Source: Gambelia wislizenii (taxonomy: Eukaryota > Chordata > Lepidosauria > Squamata > Crotaphytidae). From it: 64,000 bases of DNA. This document shows, one piece after another, positions 1 through 9,993 of this stretch. Where the stretch lies: assembly GCA_030847615.1 (NCBI GenBank), contig JAUMIR010000003.1, forward strand, positions 61,861,001-61,925,000, written 5' to 3'. How positions within the stretch are numbered: position 1 is the first letter of the stretch; each line of letters starts with the position of its first letter. The position numbers and the translations under genes were made by a program. Below the pieces are notes generated by a model, which worked only from the letters and a program-made list of their open reading frames with translations, searched no databases and was not told where the DNA came from.

Positions 1-1640
1 CCTAGTTGTGAGCCAGAGGTTCCACAGGAGGAGGAGGAGTAAGAGTAATCTCTGTCCCCTGTCTGGGGGCTAGAAGGAGGAAGAGGCAATGACTAGAGGG
101 AGCTGTTTTTCCCCTCTCCATTTTCTCCCACTGCTTCCCTTGTTAAAGCAGCAGGAAAGGGAGGAAGCAGCAACTAGTGGTTGTGGCTGTACTGGAGTAC
201 CTGGGGCCCAGCTGCTCTGTCATTTCTTTTGTAGCTAAGGAGTGGCATCTGAGGTACTCCTAAGACTGGCTATGCAGCATAAGCTCATGTGCTTAGACTG
301 CCTATCCCCTAATTCTCTGGTTCACAATGGTTGAAGCTACAGCCTAGCCCATTGTGCATGAAGTGAATCTTGTCCCATCAGTCTCCTGACATTGTGCAGC
401 CAGTGGTGTGCCAGTAGTAGCAGCTTGCCACATCCCATGAGCAGAATCTGAAGGGCACTTGAGTGAGCCCTAGGCAGCAAAAGCTAAGATGATGGGCAAG
501 AAGTGGTGTTCCAGAGCTTGGAATTAACTCACCAATGTAGCAATTTCCACAGACTTACTAGATTCCCCAATTAATGCTGAAGTTAAACACATGCTTTAGT
601 AAATTAGGTTGTTAGAATTATTTAGGGTGGATGCCTCTCCCCCTGTCATATTCAGTAAAACAAGAATGCCTTCCACTTCAGGAGAAGAAATAGTAGAACC
701 AGAAGAAGTGCATCATATAGCTCTATTAGACAGATAATCTGTGTGATTACTTAGTGAAGATAGTAGAGAGTGGAGGAGAGATCTTTCTGGAATGCAGAAG
801 GTGAGAACTAAGAGCAACATTGGTAGAGCTGAAGAAGAATTGAGTTTGGGAGCGGGGAAAGAATGGAGAAGAAGAAGAAAAACAATATTGGAATGCTGGT
901 ATGATAGAGTGATTTGTTTGGAGACCAGGTCCCTAAGGCACCCCAGTCTGTTCCAGAATATCAGGACTTTTAGCCCTGAAAGGCAGGTGTGCCCCCACCC
1001 CCAGGCCTTAATGGAAAGAAAGTGTTTGGGGTCGGGAGGGGGTGCATCATGACTCTCTTCAGTAGCTTCTCTTCCTCTATTGGTTATTTTCTGGACTGAT
1101 TTCTGTTGTGTCTTACGATATATTATAATAGACAATCTTGTATAATAATATTTGGGCAGAGCTGCAATAATTACTTTGTAATCTTGTTCACACCGTTGTT
1201 CACATATGAACTTAGATAATTTTTTTTCCTCAGCCCCTCCTTCCTTCCTTCCTTCCTTTCTATCTTGGTTTCTCCTTCCCACCCTTTCCTTTCTGTTGTG
1301 TACCACCACCTCCTCCTCTTTCTTTTTACCCATCCCCTTTTACTTGTGCAGTTAAGATAGGATGAGTGAGGAGAAGAGTGAGTTTGTTAGATTCCTGATC
1401 GTTAAAACTGAAGACAACAGACATTGAATATGAGGACTCTGGCTCTTGCATGGAAGACCTGTGGTCTACCATTGATCTTTGTTGACCATACTTCTTGACT
1501 GGAAATGGGTGGAAGAAAAGATGGATTTATTCAGTTGTGCAGAGAAATGTTCTGTCTTTGCCTATGTTCTGCCTATCTTTAAGATGCTCAGAAATCTCAG
1601 ATTAAGAAGTCTCCAGTCTTGATTCACTGGCCAATATTTG
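1..1640. other. Unassigned non-coding stretch
   Basis: No gene or repeat family was recognised here. A pyrimidine-rich strand runs from about 1209 to 1330 and contains a short CCTT run. The open frames on either strand in this tract are low-complexity (Lys/Arg/Glu-rich or Ser/Leu-rich) and look like products of the biased composition rather than coding sequence. Confidence 0.5.
1240..1258. repeat. (CCTT)n short tandem repeat
   Basis: About four to five CCTT units lie within a longer pyrimidine tract. This is a simple sequence repeat with no visible function. Confidence 0.8.
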
Positions 1641-1654
1641 TAGCTACCTGTTTA

Positions 1655-1868
1655 CTGTGTGCCTTCAAGTCATTTCCAGCTTATGGCCACCCTAAGGCAA
1701 AACCTATCACAGGGTGTTCTTGGCAAGATTTGTTCAGAGACGGTTTTTGCCTTCCACTGAGGCTGAGAGTGTGACTTGCCCAAGGCCACCCTGTGGGTTT
1801 CCATGGCCAAGGAGGGATACATACCCTGGTCTCCAAAGTCATAATCCAATGCTCAAACTGGCTCTGTT
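1655..1868 (-). mobile_element. tRNA-derived SINE (lizard ACA/Sauria type), reverse
   Basis: Read on the minus strand this has the order seen in the better copies at 12818 and 17428: a degenerate tRNA-like head with a B-box-like segment, a middle part matching CCCAAGGCCACCCTGTGGG on the plus strand, and a tail with the stem GCCTTCAAGTCATTTCC. Head and tail are diverged, so it is an old copy. The assignment rests on similarity to the other copies in this window and on knowledge of squamate SINEs. Confidence 0.7.
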
Positions 1869-2213
1869 CTTATTGCTATACTTATGGTGAATCAGTGCCC
1901 TCTAATTGAAATAAATCTTTCTTTATTAACCTTAACAAAACAAGGCATTTGAAGAATGATTGAGGTGCTTGTGTAATGTGAGGGAGGTGGGAGAAGAAAA
2001 AAGAGATGCAGATGAATGCCAAACTGAACTGATGAGGTTGTAGGATGACATCTGTTGGACTTCCACTACTCCCAGGCAGCAGTCATACTAGGGACTCCAT
2101 AGTCCATGTGGGGGAAAATTCTAGATTTGAATAAAGCAACTTTAAAAGGACAAGAAGAGCTCTTTTGAAGGAACCAGTAACAAATATACATTGATGGTGC
2201 TATATAAGTAGAG

Positions 2214-2237
2214 GAGATGATGATGATGATGATGATA
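2214..2237. repeat. (GAT)n microsatellite
   Basis: About eight perfect GAT/TGA units lie shortly upstream of the Helitron-like repeat. No coding context is present. Confidence 0.85.
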
Positions 2238-2339
2238 GGGTTTCTAGGGTGAAAACCTCCATGCCATTCTCTGTAAATCCCATGGTCTGGCCCAACACTA
2301 ACAGTCTAAGCAACAGACATCTAACAGTAATTTATCTAA

Positions 2340-2767
2340 ATAGCTGGACTCGGTGTACCATACACCATTTAAAATTCGCCCCCCAAATGCCCGGTAGACC
2401 TCACGACAACTGTAAGGTAGGCCAGTGGATTTAAGTTCCTCCTTTCCCTTCTCAGCATTCCACACTTTTCCCAGAATTGCTGAGGGTGACCTGCTATGTT
2501 GCCCTGCCCCTGCTGCCACTGTCACCACTACCAGTTGACTGCCTGGGTTCTGTTGCAACGGCAGCAGCAGCATCCCGCTGCCACCGCCAGTTGACTGCCT
2601 GGGTCCCAATCTGGGCCACAGATTGAGTGACAGGAGTGCATTGTGAGGTGCAGAGGGAATTTGCATGTGGCTGGTGATTGGTTGGGTGTGGGTTGGGTGT
2701 GTTTCCTAAGCAGCCAATCAGCATACTGAAAAAGGCAACATACCCAAAAGAATTATATATATATAGA
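2340..2767 (-). mobile_element. Non-autonomous Helitron-like element, copy A
   Basis: Copies at 31396-31819 (+) and 56289-56895 (-) match this one end to end. On the minus strand it begins TCTATATATATAATTC next to a host A. It ends near the position where the other copies end in CTAG; here the last bases read CTAT. Shared landmarks are the block GCCCGGTAGACCTCACGAC, a CCAATCA box near the 5' end, and internal units containing CAGTTGACTGCCTGGG. TC start, CTRR end and insertion between A and T are Helitron hallmarks. No Rep or helicase coding is present, so it would depend on a partner. A stable 3' hairpin is not obvious, which keeps the class uncertain. Confidence 0.55.
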
Positions 2768-2957
2768 TTTAACTATTTTTATTATTAATGTTCATGGTAT
2801 TGAGTTAATCTTCCAATTTCTAATCTTTAACCATTATGAAATCAATTTTCAAACCTAACAGTCCAAGGTTTCCTTTCACCGGCAGGCAAAGACGTTTTTA
2901 TTTACGCAGGCTTTTAATATATAATCTATCAGCAGCGAGGCTTTTTAATAGACATAT

Positions 2958-3110
2958 TTTTCCCAGTGGGGAGGACTACAGAGCATCCACTTGCTTGGGT
3001 AGTTCCTCCCACTTGCTCCTAGTAGGCAGGGAACAAACTTTTTTAGGACTGCCCACCAGTGAGGTCATCTGGGAGGGACGACCCCCGGCTAGCCAGTCAA
3101 TGATACAGCC
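2958..3110 (+). repeat. Left inverted terminal repeat of DIRS element
   Basis: The segment from about 2981 to 3110 matches the reverse complement of 8451-8585 with only a few differences, including a 4-bp GCTT duplication in the right copy. The outer 23 bp are specific to the left end and recur only, inverted, in the internal complementary region. Confidence 0.88.
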
Positions 3111-3192
3111 CGTCTGTTTCCTGCCTACGCTCCTGGTAGGACGTGTGGTCTTAGCTCTCTCTTTGTCTTCCTCCACATGGCCATGAGCCATC

Positions 3193-3265
3193 TTGGATCC
3201 TTTGTTCAATAATAATAATTACAACAACAAAAACAATAATAATGATAATAATACAAAGGATCCTA
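3193..3265. repeat. 11-bp inverted repeat around an A/T-rich spacer
   Basis: GGATCCTTTGT at 3193 is mirrored by ACAAAGGATCC near 3255. The spacer is made of AAT and AAC triplets. It lies inside the DIRS element just after the left terminal repeat. It could form a small hairpin; no role is evident. Confidence 0.6.
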
Positions 3266-3299
3266 GTGGAGAAAGACTGGAGACAGAGATCCCTATGGA

Positions 3300-4920
3300 A
3301 GGGCAGCAGGATGAGAGGCAGCAACGTGGCTGTTACGAAGAAGTCGAATAAGGGGGAGAAGCCCCCCGCCTCGACCACCGTGAATCCCTCCTGGCTTCGC
3401 TCCACCTGAGGGGCTAGGAGCCAGCCGGGAGTTGGCCGCCGGCAGCGACCTCCAGGAGGAGGGCTCGCAGAGCTCCCCCAACAGCAGGGAGTTGATGGAT
3501 GCCCCGGCGGCCGCTGGCCATACCCCCGCCCACTACGCGGACTGGGAACCAGACTGGATTGTCCGTTGCCTCTTTCAGGGGCAGATGTGAGTGCTGAGGG
3601 GCCCCTCTGGGGAGTGGATGGGCGGGGGCGGACCGGCGGCACCCATGCCAGCCTGGATCCGGGACATGGTGGCCAGAGAAGTGGCGCGCTGGCTAGTCGC
3701 GAGTCTAGTCCAGCCCGACCTGCTAGTTTTAGCCAGCTTTTTACAGGGAGGGGTTTCCCAAAGGGGACAAAGTTCCTTCACCCCCCCCCCCCCGTCCTCC
3801 CTCCTCTGCCCCAGCCGATCCTCTCATCCCCCCCCCCCACCATCGGGGACAGGGATGAGGAGGGGAAAATTAGGGGCGAAAGGATGCAGCCGGGAGACCG
3901 ATTACAGTGTGTGGAGGGAGGGAAGCCGTGGAGGAGCTTGGATCCAGCCGTGCCAGCAGCTACCAATCTGCTGGTGGCATATGCGCATGCTCACGGCCAA
4001 TGGCCAGCAGGTTTTGTGCAGCCATGCAACTGCCTTGGCCAGTGCCGCACGTGCAGGCACACACACCGGGAGCCGTGGAGGGACTTGGCTCTAGCCATGC
4101 CAGCGGTTTGCAATTTGCTGGCGACATACATGCCCGCTTACTGCCAGTGACCGGCAGTTTTTTTCACGCAGCCATGCAACTGCCCTGGCCAGCAGTGTGC
4201 GTGCAGGCACACACACCCTCACCCGGCCACCACAACAGGTTGAGGAGGAGGAGGAAGATTGGGCCTCGGGCGCACAGGACGGATCCCCTCTGCTCCCCAC
4301 CAGCAATATCCTCCCTAAGCAGCAGCAGGGCAGCCCGAAGGCATTCAGGGCAAATAGCATGGCCAACGTGTTTCTTTTCCAGAACTCTCCTGCCCCTGCT
4401 CCAATGGTCAGTGGAGAGGCTAGAATAGTTCACACACACACAGGATGTGGATACCATCTCTGATCACTTCCCTATTGGGGAGAGTGATAACACAGCGGAA
4501 GACGTTGGACAGGAGGAAGGGGAGCATGATGACGAGGGACAGAGGGCATAGGTACTACCATGGCCTCTGCATGCCATTTCCTAGCAGGTGGCCTCCCAAT
4601 GCTGATGCAAAAGGCAGTGAGAACCCCAGGTTTAGAATTTACCGGCTTCTCAGCAAACACAGGTGGACCTAGAATTGCCTGAGATGTCAAGGGATTTTTG
4701 TCCTGATGCAGTCACTGGCACTGGTGATGCTGGTACCAGCCGTGCTCACGTGCATGATTCGCAACGAGCGGGCATCACGTGCAGTGGCAAGAGCACGGCT
4801 AAGTAGCGCAAAGAAATGAGGTCACTATCCAGGTAGGTGACGGGCTAGCTATAGGCACCGCTCATCAATGTTCCTGTTCTAGACCTTGGTGCCTTCCGTC
4901 TTATGTTGCCTTCATGGCAA
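3300..4920 (+). pseudogene. Presumed gag region of the DIRS element (decayed)
   Basis: This is the most GC- and CpG-rich part of the element and lies where DIRS elements encode gag, between the left terminal repeat and RT. The best frame (3591-4094) has a Trp/Arg-rich helical stretch, PAWIRDMVAREVARWL, of the kind seen in retroelement structural proteins, followed by low-complexity Pro/Ser sequence created by C-runs at 3781 and 3830. No zinc knuckle was found. Long overlapping open frames on both strands reflect GC bias. The gag call is by position; sequence support is weak. Confidence 0.4.
3917..4212. repeat. Diverged tandem duplication (~150-bp unit) inside the DIRS element
   Basis: Two units (about 3917-4067 and 4068-4212) share the same run of landmarks: GCCGTGGAGG, a GCCATGCCAGC-like block, CAGCCATGCAACTGCC, and the closing GTGCAGGCACACACACC. 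They are roughly three-quarters similar by eye, so the duplication predates the recent insertion of the element. Confidence 0.7.
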
Positions 4921-4926
4921 AGACAT

Positions 4927-5045
4927 GCCTAAGGCCATACCAGCCTGAACAAGCCTGATCTTGTCTGATCTCGGAAGCTAAGCAGGGTCGGGCCTGGTTT
5001 GTACTTGGATGGGAGACCGCCTGGGAATTCCAGGTGCTGTAGCAT
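4927..5045 (+). pseudogene. 5S rRNA-like sequence (5S pseudogene or 5S-headed SINE)
   Basis: Nearly the whole 5S rRNA is recognisable, about 119 nt and roughly nine-tenths identical to vertebrate 5S by eye. The core of the internal Pol III promoter is preserved: GAAGCTAAGCAGGGTCGGGC followed by TACTTGGATGGGAGACC. The first helix and the 3' end differ, and no T-run terminator follows, so it is unlikely to be a working gene. The Sauria-type tail that follows the 5S heads at 41334 and 52191 is absent here. It sits inside the DIRS element between the gag-like part and RT. It could be a truncated 5S-headed SINE or a retroposed 5S copy. Confidence 0.85.
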
Positions 5046-5559
5046 TGCATTTAAATGAAAATGCCAGACACTCTTACTAGACACAATGGTGCCTAGAGAG
5101 GACATGAGTGGGCCAGGGACGTCCTTACTGATGTCCCCTTCCCTTTGTCCAAGACCAGGGTTACCCAAATCCCATCAAGCTTGCATGGTTCTCCACGCGG
5201 GTGGTGGATAGTACTCTGGACCCTATCTAGTGCTGTGCTTGAGCCTATCCGGTGCTGTGCTTGAGCACAGGGGACCGGAGTAGCTGCTAGAAGACAGGTA
5301 TGGCGCAAATTTTTGAGCGTGGATTTTAAGCCTAGGTAGAACCGGGTACTTCCCCACTTTTCTTAGGAGTAAGTTGGTCGGGGAACCCCTACTACCAGTC
5401 TTGGTGGTGTCCTACCGCAAGAGGGAGGACAAGGAATGTCCTAAACACTACAGGCCTTTTTTCGAGCATTCAGAGCACACCAGAGCATCGTCTCATATCC
5501 ACTTTCTTTTCACTCAAGAGATGCCCATTTCCCCAGCATGCTCCAGGGGAATAGCAGAT

Positions 5560-5709
5560 ACCGGGCTGGTTGGGAGAAAACACACATTGGAGGCTGCTTA
5601 TTGCAGTGTAGAAGTATAAACTGCTATTGCTTAAAAATGGTTTGTGAGCCGCTCCAATAGCCTTGTGGCTGATAAGCGGGGTATAAATAAATAAATAAAT
5701 AAATAAACA
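5560..5709 (+). mobile_element. 3' part of tRNA-headed SINE with (AAAT)n tail
   Basis: The segment from the CACACATTGG motif through TAGCCTTGTGGCTGA and GGGGTATAAATAAATA matches the second half of the complete SINE at 27141-27407. The tRNA-like head is missing. It lies within the DIRS element, upstream of RT, so it was acquired by this element or an ancestor. The tail is a perfect AAAT microsatellite (about 5685-5707). Confidence 0.75.
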
Positions 5710-5904
5710 AATCTGCTTCCCCCAAAACTCCAGTGTAAAGCCAGCAGGGCGCTTACAGGTTTACAGGGATGTTTGGGACAACCCTACTCCTGACAAGTGG
5801 GGTCTCGGGTCACTCTCTCAAGGTCAGCAGGCAGAGTATCCCTGAAGCCTCCCATGTTGTTTTCCCCCTCCCCAAAACACAAGGAGCCTGAAGGAGGCTG
5901 TCCC

Positions 5905-6430
5905 CTACAACTGACTCAATTGGGAGCAGTGGAAGAGGTACCTGACAAACAAAGGGGCAGCACAGGCTACTCCATGTTAGGTTGAGTCCCGAAAAGAAAG
6001 GAACCTGGCAGGCAGTTCTCATTTGGAGGGGCATCAACAGGTTCATACGGAAACACATACAGAATCCCAACATTCCAAGGACACCAACACTACCTGTGGT
6101 TCGTGTACAACAACCGACATTCCCCAGGTCAGAGGTGCCTGTTTTGGTCTTTCCCCGGCTTCCAGAGTTTTTCTTCCAGAATTTGCAACCCAGCATCTCA
6201 GTGTGACACTGGGCTCGGTGAGGGGTTGGATGCCCTTTTCCTCAGAAGAGAATCAACTCCACACACAGGCTGGTCCAGGCAGTGAGAGGGATGGCCCAAC
6301 CGGACTTAATGCGGTCGGTGCACCCATAAGGCCTCAGGATAGCAGCAACAACCTCTCCCCTATGGGTGAGATTGCACTCCAGAAGGTTGCAGTGGTCCCT
6401 GCTCTATTCCAGGAAGACATAACGCTCTGA
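5905..6430 (+). pseudogene. DIRS reverse transcriptase remnant
   Basis: Three RT blocks are readable in three frames: GAVEEVPDKQRG (from 5919), then GTWQAVLIWRGINRFIRK (about 6000-6055) matching the DIRS RT entry block, then FGLSPASRVF (about 6145-6175) matching the palm block just before the catalytic centre. Only about 30 residues separate the second and third blocks, far fewer than expected, so the segment holding the first catalytic Asp is deleted. The YxDD-type centre expected after the third block is not present. At least two frameshifts and a stop occur. The RT-RNase H linker block VRLHSRRLQWSLL can be read near 6366-6405. It cannot encode an active RT. Confidence 0.75.
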
Positions 6431-6499
6431 TGATGCAGTAAGCCCAGAATTCCAAGAGAACTATTATAGTTACTCCAAGGGTGGAATTCACCAGCTCAC

Positions 6500-6960
6500 A
6501 CAAAGGTCGACCTCTTGGGGAGACAGATAAGATACAGGTTCCGGCAGTCGCAAGCCTTCAAGGTTGAGAAGCCTACTGCAGACCTCAACTAGCACAGGGC
6601 AGATGGACACCAGTGGAATCCAGGTACAGTGTCAGTCGGCTAGAACGTTGGGCGGTCAGGTTGGCATTAGTCGCATTCAGTGCCTGTTTTCAAGACAAGG
6701 CGGTCCTTGGCCGCATGGACCTCCCAACAAAGGTCTGCATGAGTCGACAGGTAGGTATTAGATTTTGCACTTTCATGGTGGAGGTGTCTCGCAGGTTGAA
6801 ATGTGCAGATAGGAACGGCACACCCCTGGAGTCAGAGCGCCTGCTAGGATTCCTCAATTTCAAAGCCGACTGGCTCAGCTGCACCGGCTTTGACCAAGGG
6901 AATGAAGATGGCACGTGGTTTTTTCTCCCTCGCCTCCTGTTGGAATCCATGGATGCGCTG
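6500..6960 (+). pseudogene. DIRS RNase H domain remnant
   Basis: The frame 6613-7047 gives LERWAVRLALVAF, then VLGRMDLPTKVCMSRQ, then LLGFLNFKADWLSC. These match, in order, the RNase H helix, the strand carrying the catalytic Asp-Asn (here MDL, so the usual Asn is lost), and the terminal block with the conserved ADWLS. Downstream, residues around MDALSTQW and the final WLQFHAWRLK match the tether that joins RNase H to the recombinase in DIRS polyproteins. Confidence 0.78.
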
Positions 6961-7179
6961 TCGACTCAGTGGCTGCGGTCCTGTTGTACACCGTTTTCCA
7001 TCAATGCAGCTGTTCCCCATAGTCATCTCCTGGGCCTGGCTCGATAGGGTGGCCCTGAGCCTAGAGGCCCCGGTTTGGCCTCAGGCTTCAGACATCCCTG
7101 ATACGGCGATGGGCTCAATCTCACTACCGGTTCATTTGAACCTCCTATTTCAGGGCCAAGTGCATCATCCAGAGCTGGA

Positions 7180-7991
7180 TTGGCTACAGTTCCATGCCTG
7201 GAGGTTGAAGGGAGGATACTAGTTTCAAGGCGCTATTCTCAGGCGGTGGTGAACACCAGTCAGGCACCCAGGTGCGAGTCAGCACAGAGGATGTACGAAT
7301 ACACTTTCAGCCATCACTGTTTTTTCTCCCACCGGAGAGGGTGTTGTGAGGTGCCCTCTCATACATATATACAAGTCTTTTCTGCAGGGTTTTTGAGCAA
7401 TCTTGCATCTCCACCGGTTCATAGGGTCATAGGTACCCATCCCGGGTTCTTCCCATACATTCCTGAAGGCATTAACAGTGACCCCTTTAAGCCCCTGGAA
7501 GGGTTGCCACTGAAGTTTTCATCTGGGAAAGTGCTTTTCTTGGTGCTGATTACACCGGCAAGAAAGGTATCAGAGTGGTGGCATTATCGACTCGGATGGC
7601 CCCCTCCATTACAAGACCAGACTCAGCAGTTTTTTCCATCTTCGACAAAATTTCAGACTGAAGGTCGACTCCCTGTTGCATAGAGCCGGGAGGTGGTCTT
7701 GCATTGGTCTGCCCACATCCTCCAAGGGACCTGGTGAAGATAGGGCACACCTTGGAGGTCTGCTGAACCTTCCGGGTATAGTTGAAGAGAACTAGTCCCT
7801 TCAGACTTTCGGAGGCAATGTTCTTCTCAGTACATCACAAGTTCTCTTAGCAGGCATCGTGGCATACTACGAGTCTCTAGGCATCCCAATGCCAGATGGT
7901 ATTGTGGCAGGCCCCACCAGGAACGCAGCAACGAAGGCAGCCTGGGAGAGAGATCCCACCTTAGAAGAGAGTTTCAGGGTGGCTGCCTGAA
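7180..7991 (+). pseudogene. DIRS tyrosine recombinase remnant
   Basis: This domain would integrate the circular DNA intermediate. The frame 7180-7683 gives LKFSSGKVLFLVLITPARK followed by VSE, matching the block with the first catalytic Arg. A second frame around 7858-7945 gives YYESLGIPMPDGIVAGPTR, matching the end of the domain. In DIRS recombinases the last block carries a His-x-x-Arg pair; here the His position reads Gly (GPTR at 7910-7921) while the Arg is kept. With the frameshift between the blocks this predicts an inactive enzyme. Confidence 0.78.
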
Positions 7992-8141
7992 GACCATTAC
8001 CAACTGTCATCAGACACCATAGAAGGGACACGCTGCAGCCCAACAAAGCAGCGTTTGGTGGAAGAGTGCTGCAGCATGCCGGGAGTCCTTGAGGGATTAA
8101 GCCACTGCCAGGCCCACTCTTGGAATATTGCTTTTATACAT

Positions 8142-8240
8142 CCCAAGCAAGTGGATGCTCTGTAGTCCTCCCCACTGGGAAAAGGAACGTTGGTCTTACC
8201 TGTGATATGTTCTTTTCCAGGGGAAGGACAAAGAGCATCC
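8142..8240 (+). repeat. Internal complementary region of DIRS element
   Basis: Positions 8142-8183 are the exact reverse complement of 2958-2999, and 8184-8240 the exact reverse complement of 8577-8633. The junction GGGAAAA/GGAACG therefore marks the two element ends joined as in the circular form. In the accepted DIRS model this region templates completion of the ends. Confidence 0.92.
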
Positions 8241-8450
8241 AGACCCACCCGAGGCGCTGGCGATAGAAGAACACCTTGTTGTTCTGGAACAGTCTGCAGG
8301 TCATTGAGCAGAGAGTTGGTTTCTTACTGTTTTTTCTCTGGGCATAAGTATTCGTTACCTGTGTAGCGAAACTGTTAAAAAAAAAGATTTCAAAGTTTTT
8401 CTCTACTCCTGTTTTTTTTTTTTTTCCTATCTGTAGAGGATAAGTAGCGA

Positions 8451-8633
8451 GGCTGTATCATTGACTGGCTAGCCGGGGGTCGTCCCTCCCAGATGACCTC
8501 ACCGGTGGGCAGTCCTAAAAAAGTTTGTTCCCTGCCTACTAGGAGCAAGTGGGAGAAACTACCCAAGCAAGCAAGTGGATGCTCTTTGTCCTTCCCCTGG
8601 AAAAGAACATATCACAGGTAAGACCAACGTTCC
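8451..8633 (+). repeat. Right inverted terminal repeat of DIRS element
   Basis: It starts GGCTGTATCATTGACTGGC, the reverse complement of the inner end of the left repeat, and ends GACCAACGTTCC. The outer ~50 bp are specific to the right end and recur only, inverted, in the internal complementary region. Confidence 0.88.
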
Positions 8634-8721
8634 TATTTATCTTTTAAAACTTTGTTAAAATGATTTTAAAATGTTTTTATCTGTGATTTTAATGGTTTTA
8701 CATTTTATTGTAGTTGTTTTA

Positions 8722-9070
8722 ATTTTTGACTTTCTGGAGTAAAGGGGGTTGTCCAGGTGATGAAAATACTCTTCACAGAATTCACGGAGAATATGATGAA
8801 CGAGATTCGTGGCATTTGGAAGAAGGGGGGAGGCTAAAAACTCCACAAACTGCACAGTAAAAGAATTTGGGTTTTCCCCCAAAGTTTCCTGGAAAATGTG
8901 TGTAGATGCGCATTTTTGCATGTGTGGGCATCTGAATTTGCATTGCAGCCCATTTTTCCTCTATTGCCCTTTATCAGAGTGTGTGGATGCTCCATTCGAA
9001 TAGATGACGATGGATGCAAATAGGCGGAAAAATGGGAAAAAACAGCATTTCTGTGAATGAGCAAAAATGT
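8722..9070. mobile_element. hAT-like MITE relic
   Basis: The segment with AGAATTCACGGAGAAT, TTCGTGGCATTTGGAAGAAG and a following CAAAA-rich part resembles 15345-15480, which belongs to a TIR-bounded element. No clear terminal repeats are preserved here. Confidence 0.35.
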
Positions 9071-9209
9071 ACATGTACTCACAGTATACCCAAAAGCTTG
9101 TCAAGATTAGGCACTAATCAACTTCCAATTCTGTAGGAGGCCCTTCCTGACCTCTGAAAATAGGAGGGTGGCTACTGCTACTATGGTCTTGGAGGAACAC
9201 TCTGATTAT

Positions 9210-9668
9210 CATGTGCCTAAGAACCCCCTGTCATCTCACAAATCAAGTTTAATACAAGAAATATGATCCAGGGTTATTACTCTGCCCTCACTCCTCCAAA
9301 AGCTATTCCTCCTCCCAGCAGTCAGTAAGCAAGGCTTAAAATAAAAGGAAGCACATAAATGGTTTGAGGGACCAGGAATCACAGGTATAAATTGGATTTG
9401 CATCTGGATTTTATCTATCTGCATTTCAATATTTCTTGATCTTAGCCAGTAGACTGAGAAGCGATCATTTCCTTCTACTGGCACTAGAGTGGATCACTGC
9501 AAAGTTATAAAATAATGAAAAAAATTAAAAACATATCATCTCAATTATACAGCATAATATACCATTCTACAAAAAGCACTATTTTTGCAGGGCAAAATCA
9601 CTTGCCACTGAATCTCATAAATGGTTAACAGCATATAAAACTATCAAATTGTCCCACTATAGCTACAG
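9210..9668 (-). repeat. Left arm of 459-bp inverted repeat with U2-like core
   Basis: The reverse complement of this segment matches 13421-13879 along its entire length with scattered substitutions and few or no gaps; both arms are 459 bp. The arm ends are sharp and the flanks differ completely. No target duplication was seen. Both arms carry the same 82-codon open frame, but with a U2-like snRNA segment inside it there is no reason to regard it as coding. Confidence 0.9.
9435..9465 (-). ncRNA. U2 snRNA 5'-end-like segment (left arm)
   Basis: On the minus strand the 31 nt start ATCGCTTCTC and end TGGCTAAGATCAAG. Both blocks match the start of U2 snRNA, including the part that pairs with U6; the middle differs at a few bases. 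Similarity stops right after AAG, so this is a fragment, not a U2 gene. Confidence 0.6.
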
Positions 9669-9993
9669 AAAATCCTTCCAGTGTGCAGGGACCAACAAAT
9701 TTGCCACTTGCCTCTTGTGGCAGCCACCTCATTCAGGCACATGGCCATAGTAATCAAACATTAAGCTGGCATAAAGCACCAACAGATTTTAGCCCCAATA
9801 AATTTTTCCAAATCTTGCAAATTTCATCTCACTGCAGTCAAACACAGGACTGACTTACCTTGTAAATGGAGAAGAATTCCATGATCAGGTCTGAAGAGTA
9901 TTGCAGGTTTTCATAGCTACAGTTCATAGAAAGTAGGTGTGTTCTCTGGGCTGGAGGCCATTAGGTTTTTTAAAAAATCTTTTTATTTATGAG

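Larger units (their letters stand above)
2958..8633 (+). mobile_element. Full-length DIRS-type tyrosine-recombinase retrotransposon
   Basis: The element is delimited by inverted terminal repeats (2958-3110 and 8451-8633) and has an internal complementary region at 8142-8240. The first 42 bp of that region are the exact reverse complement of the left end and the last 57 bp are the exact reverse complement of the right end. This is the diagnostic layout of DIRS elements, which replicate through a circular intermediate and integrate by a tyrosine recombinase without a long target duplication. Internal order is a CpG-rich gag-like part, RT, RNase H, recombinase, then the complementary region. All coding parts carry stops, frameshifts or lost catalytic residues. 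Internal 5S-like and SINE sequences were acquired. The bases TAT flank both ends. Confidence 0.88.

Noticed and set aside
713..1333. 206-codon minus-strand open frame at 1 kb
   Set aside because: It is Lys/Glu/Arg-rich at the start and reads the complement of a pyrimidine tract; no domain, no splice context, and no similarity to a known family by eye.
2976..3209. Possible host exon next to the left DIRS repeat
   Set aside because: The sequence is the inverted terminal repeat, present again at 8451-8633.
4927..5045. Functional 5S rRNA gene
   Set aside because: Changes at the ends and no T-run terminator; it lies within a retrotransposon.
9236..9484. 82-codon open frame conserved in both arms of the inverted repeat (also 13605-13853)
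   Set aside because: Conservation follows from the repeat itself, and the frame overlaps the U2-like segment. Two copies are not enough to show selection on the peptide.
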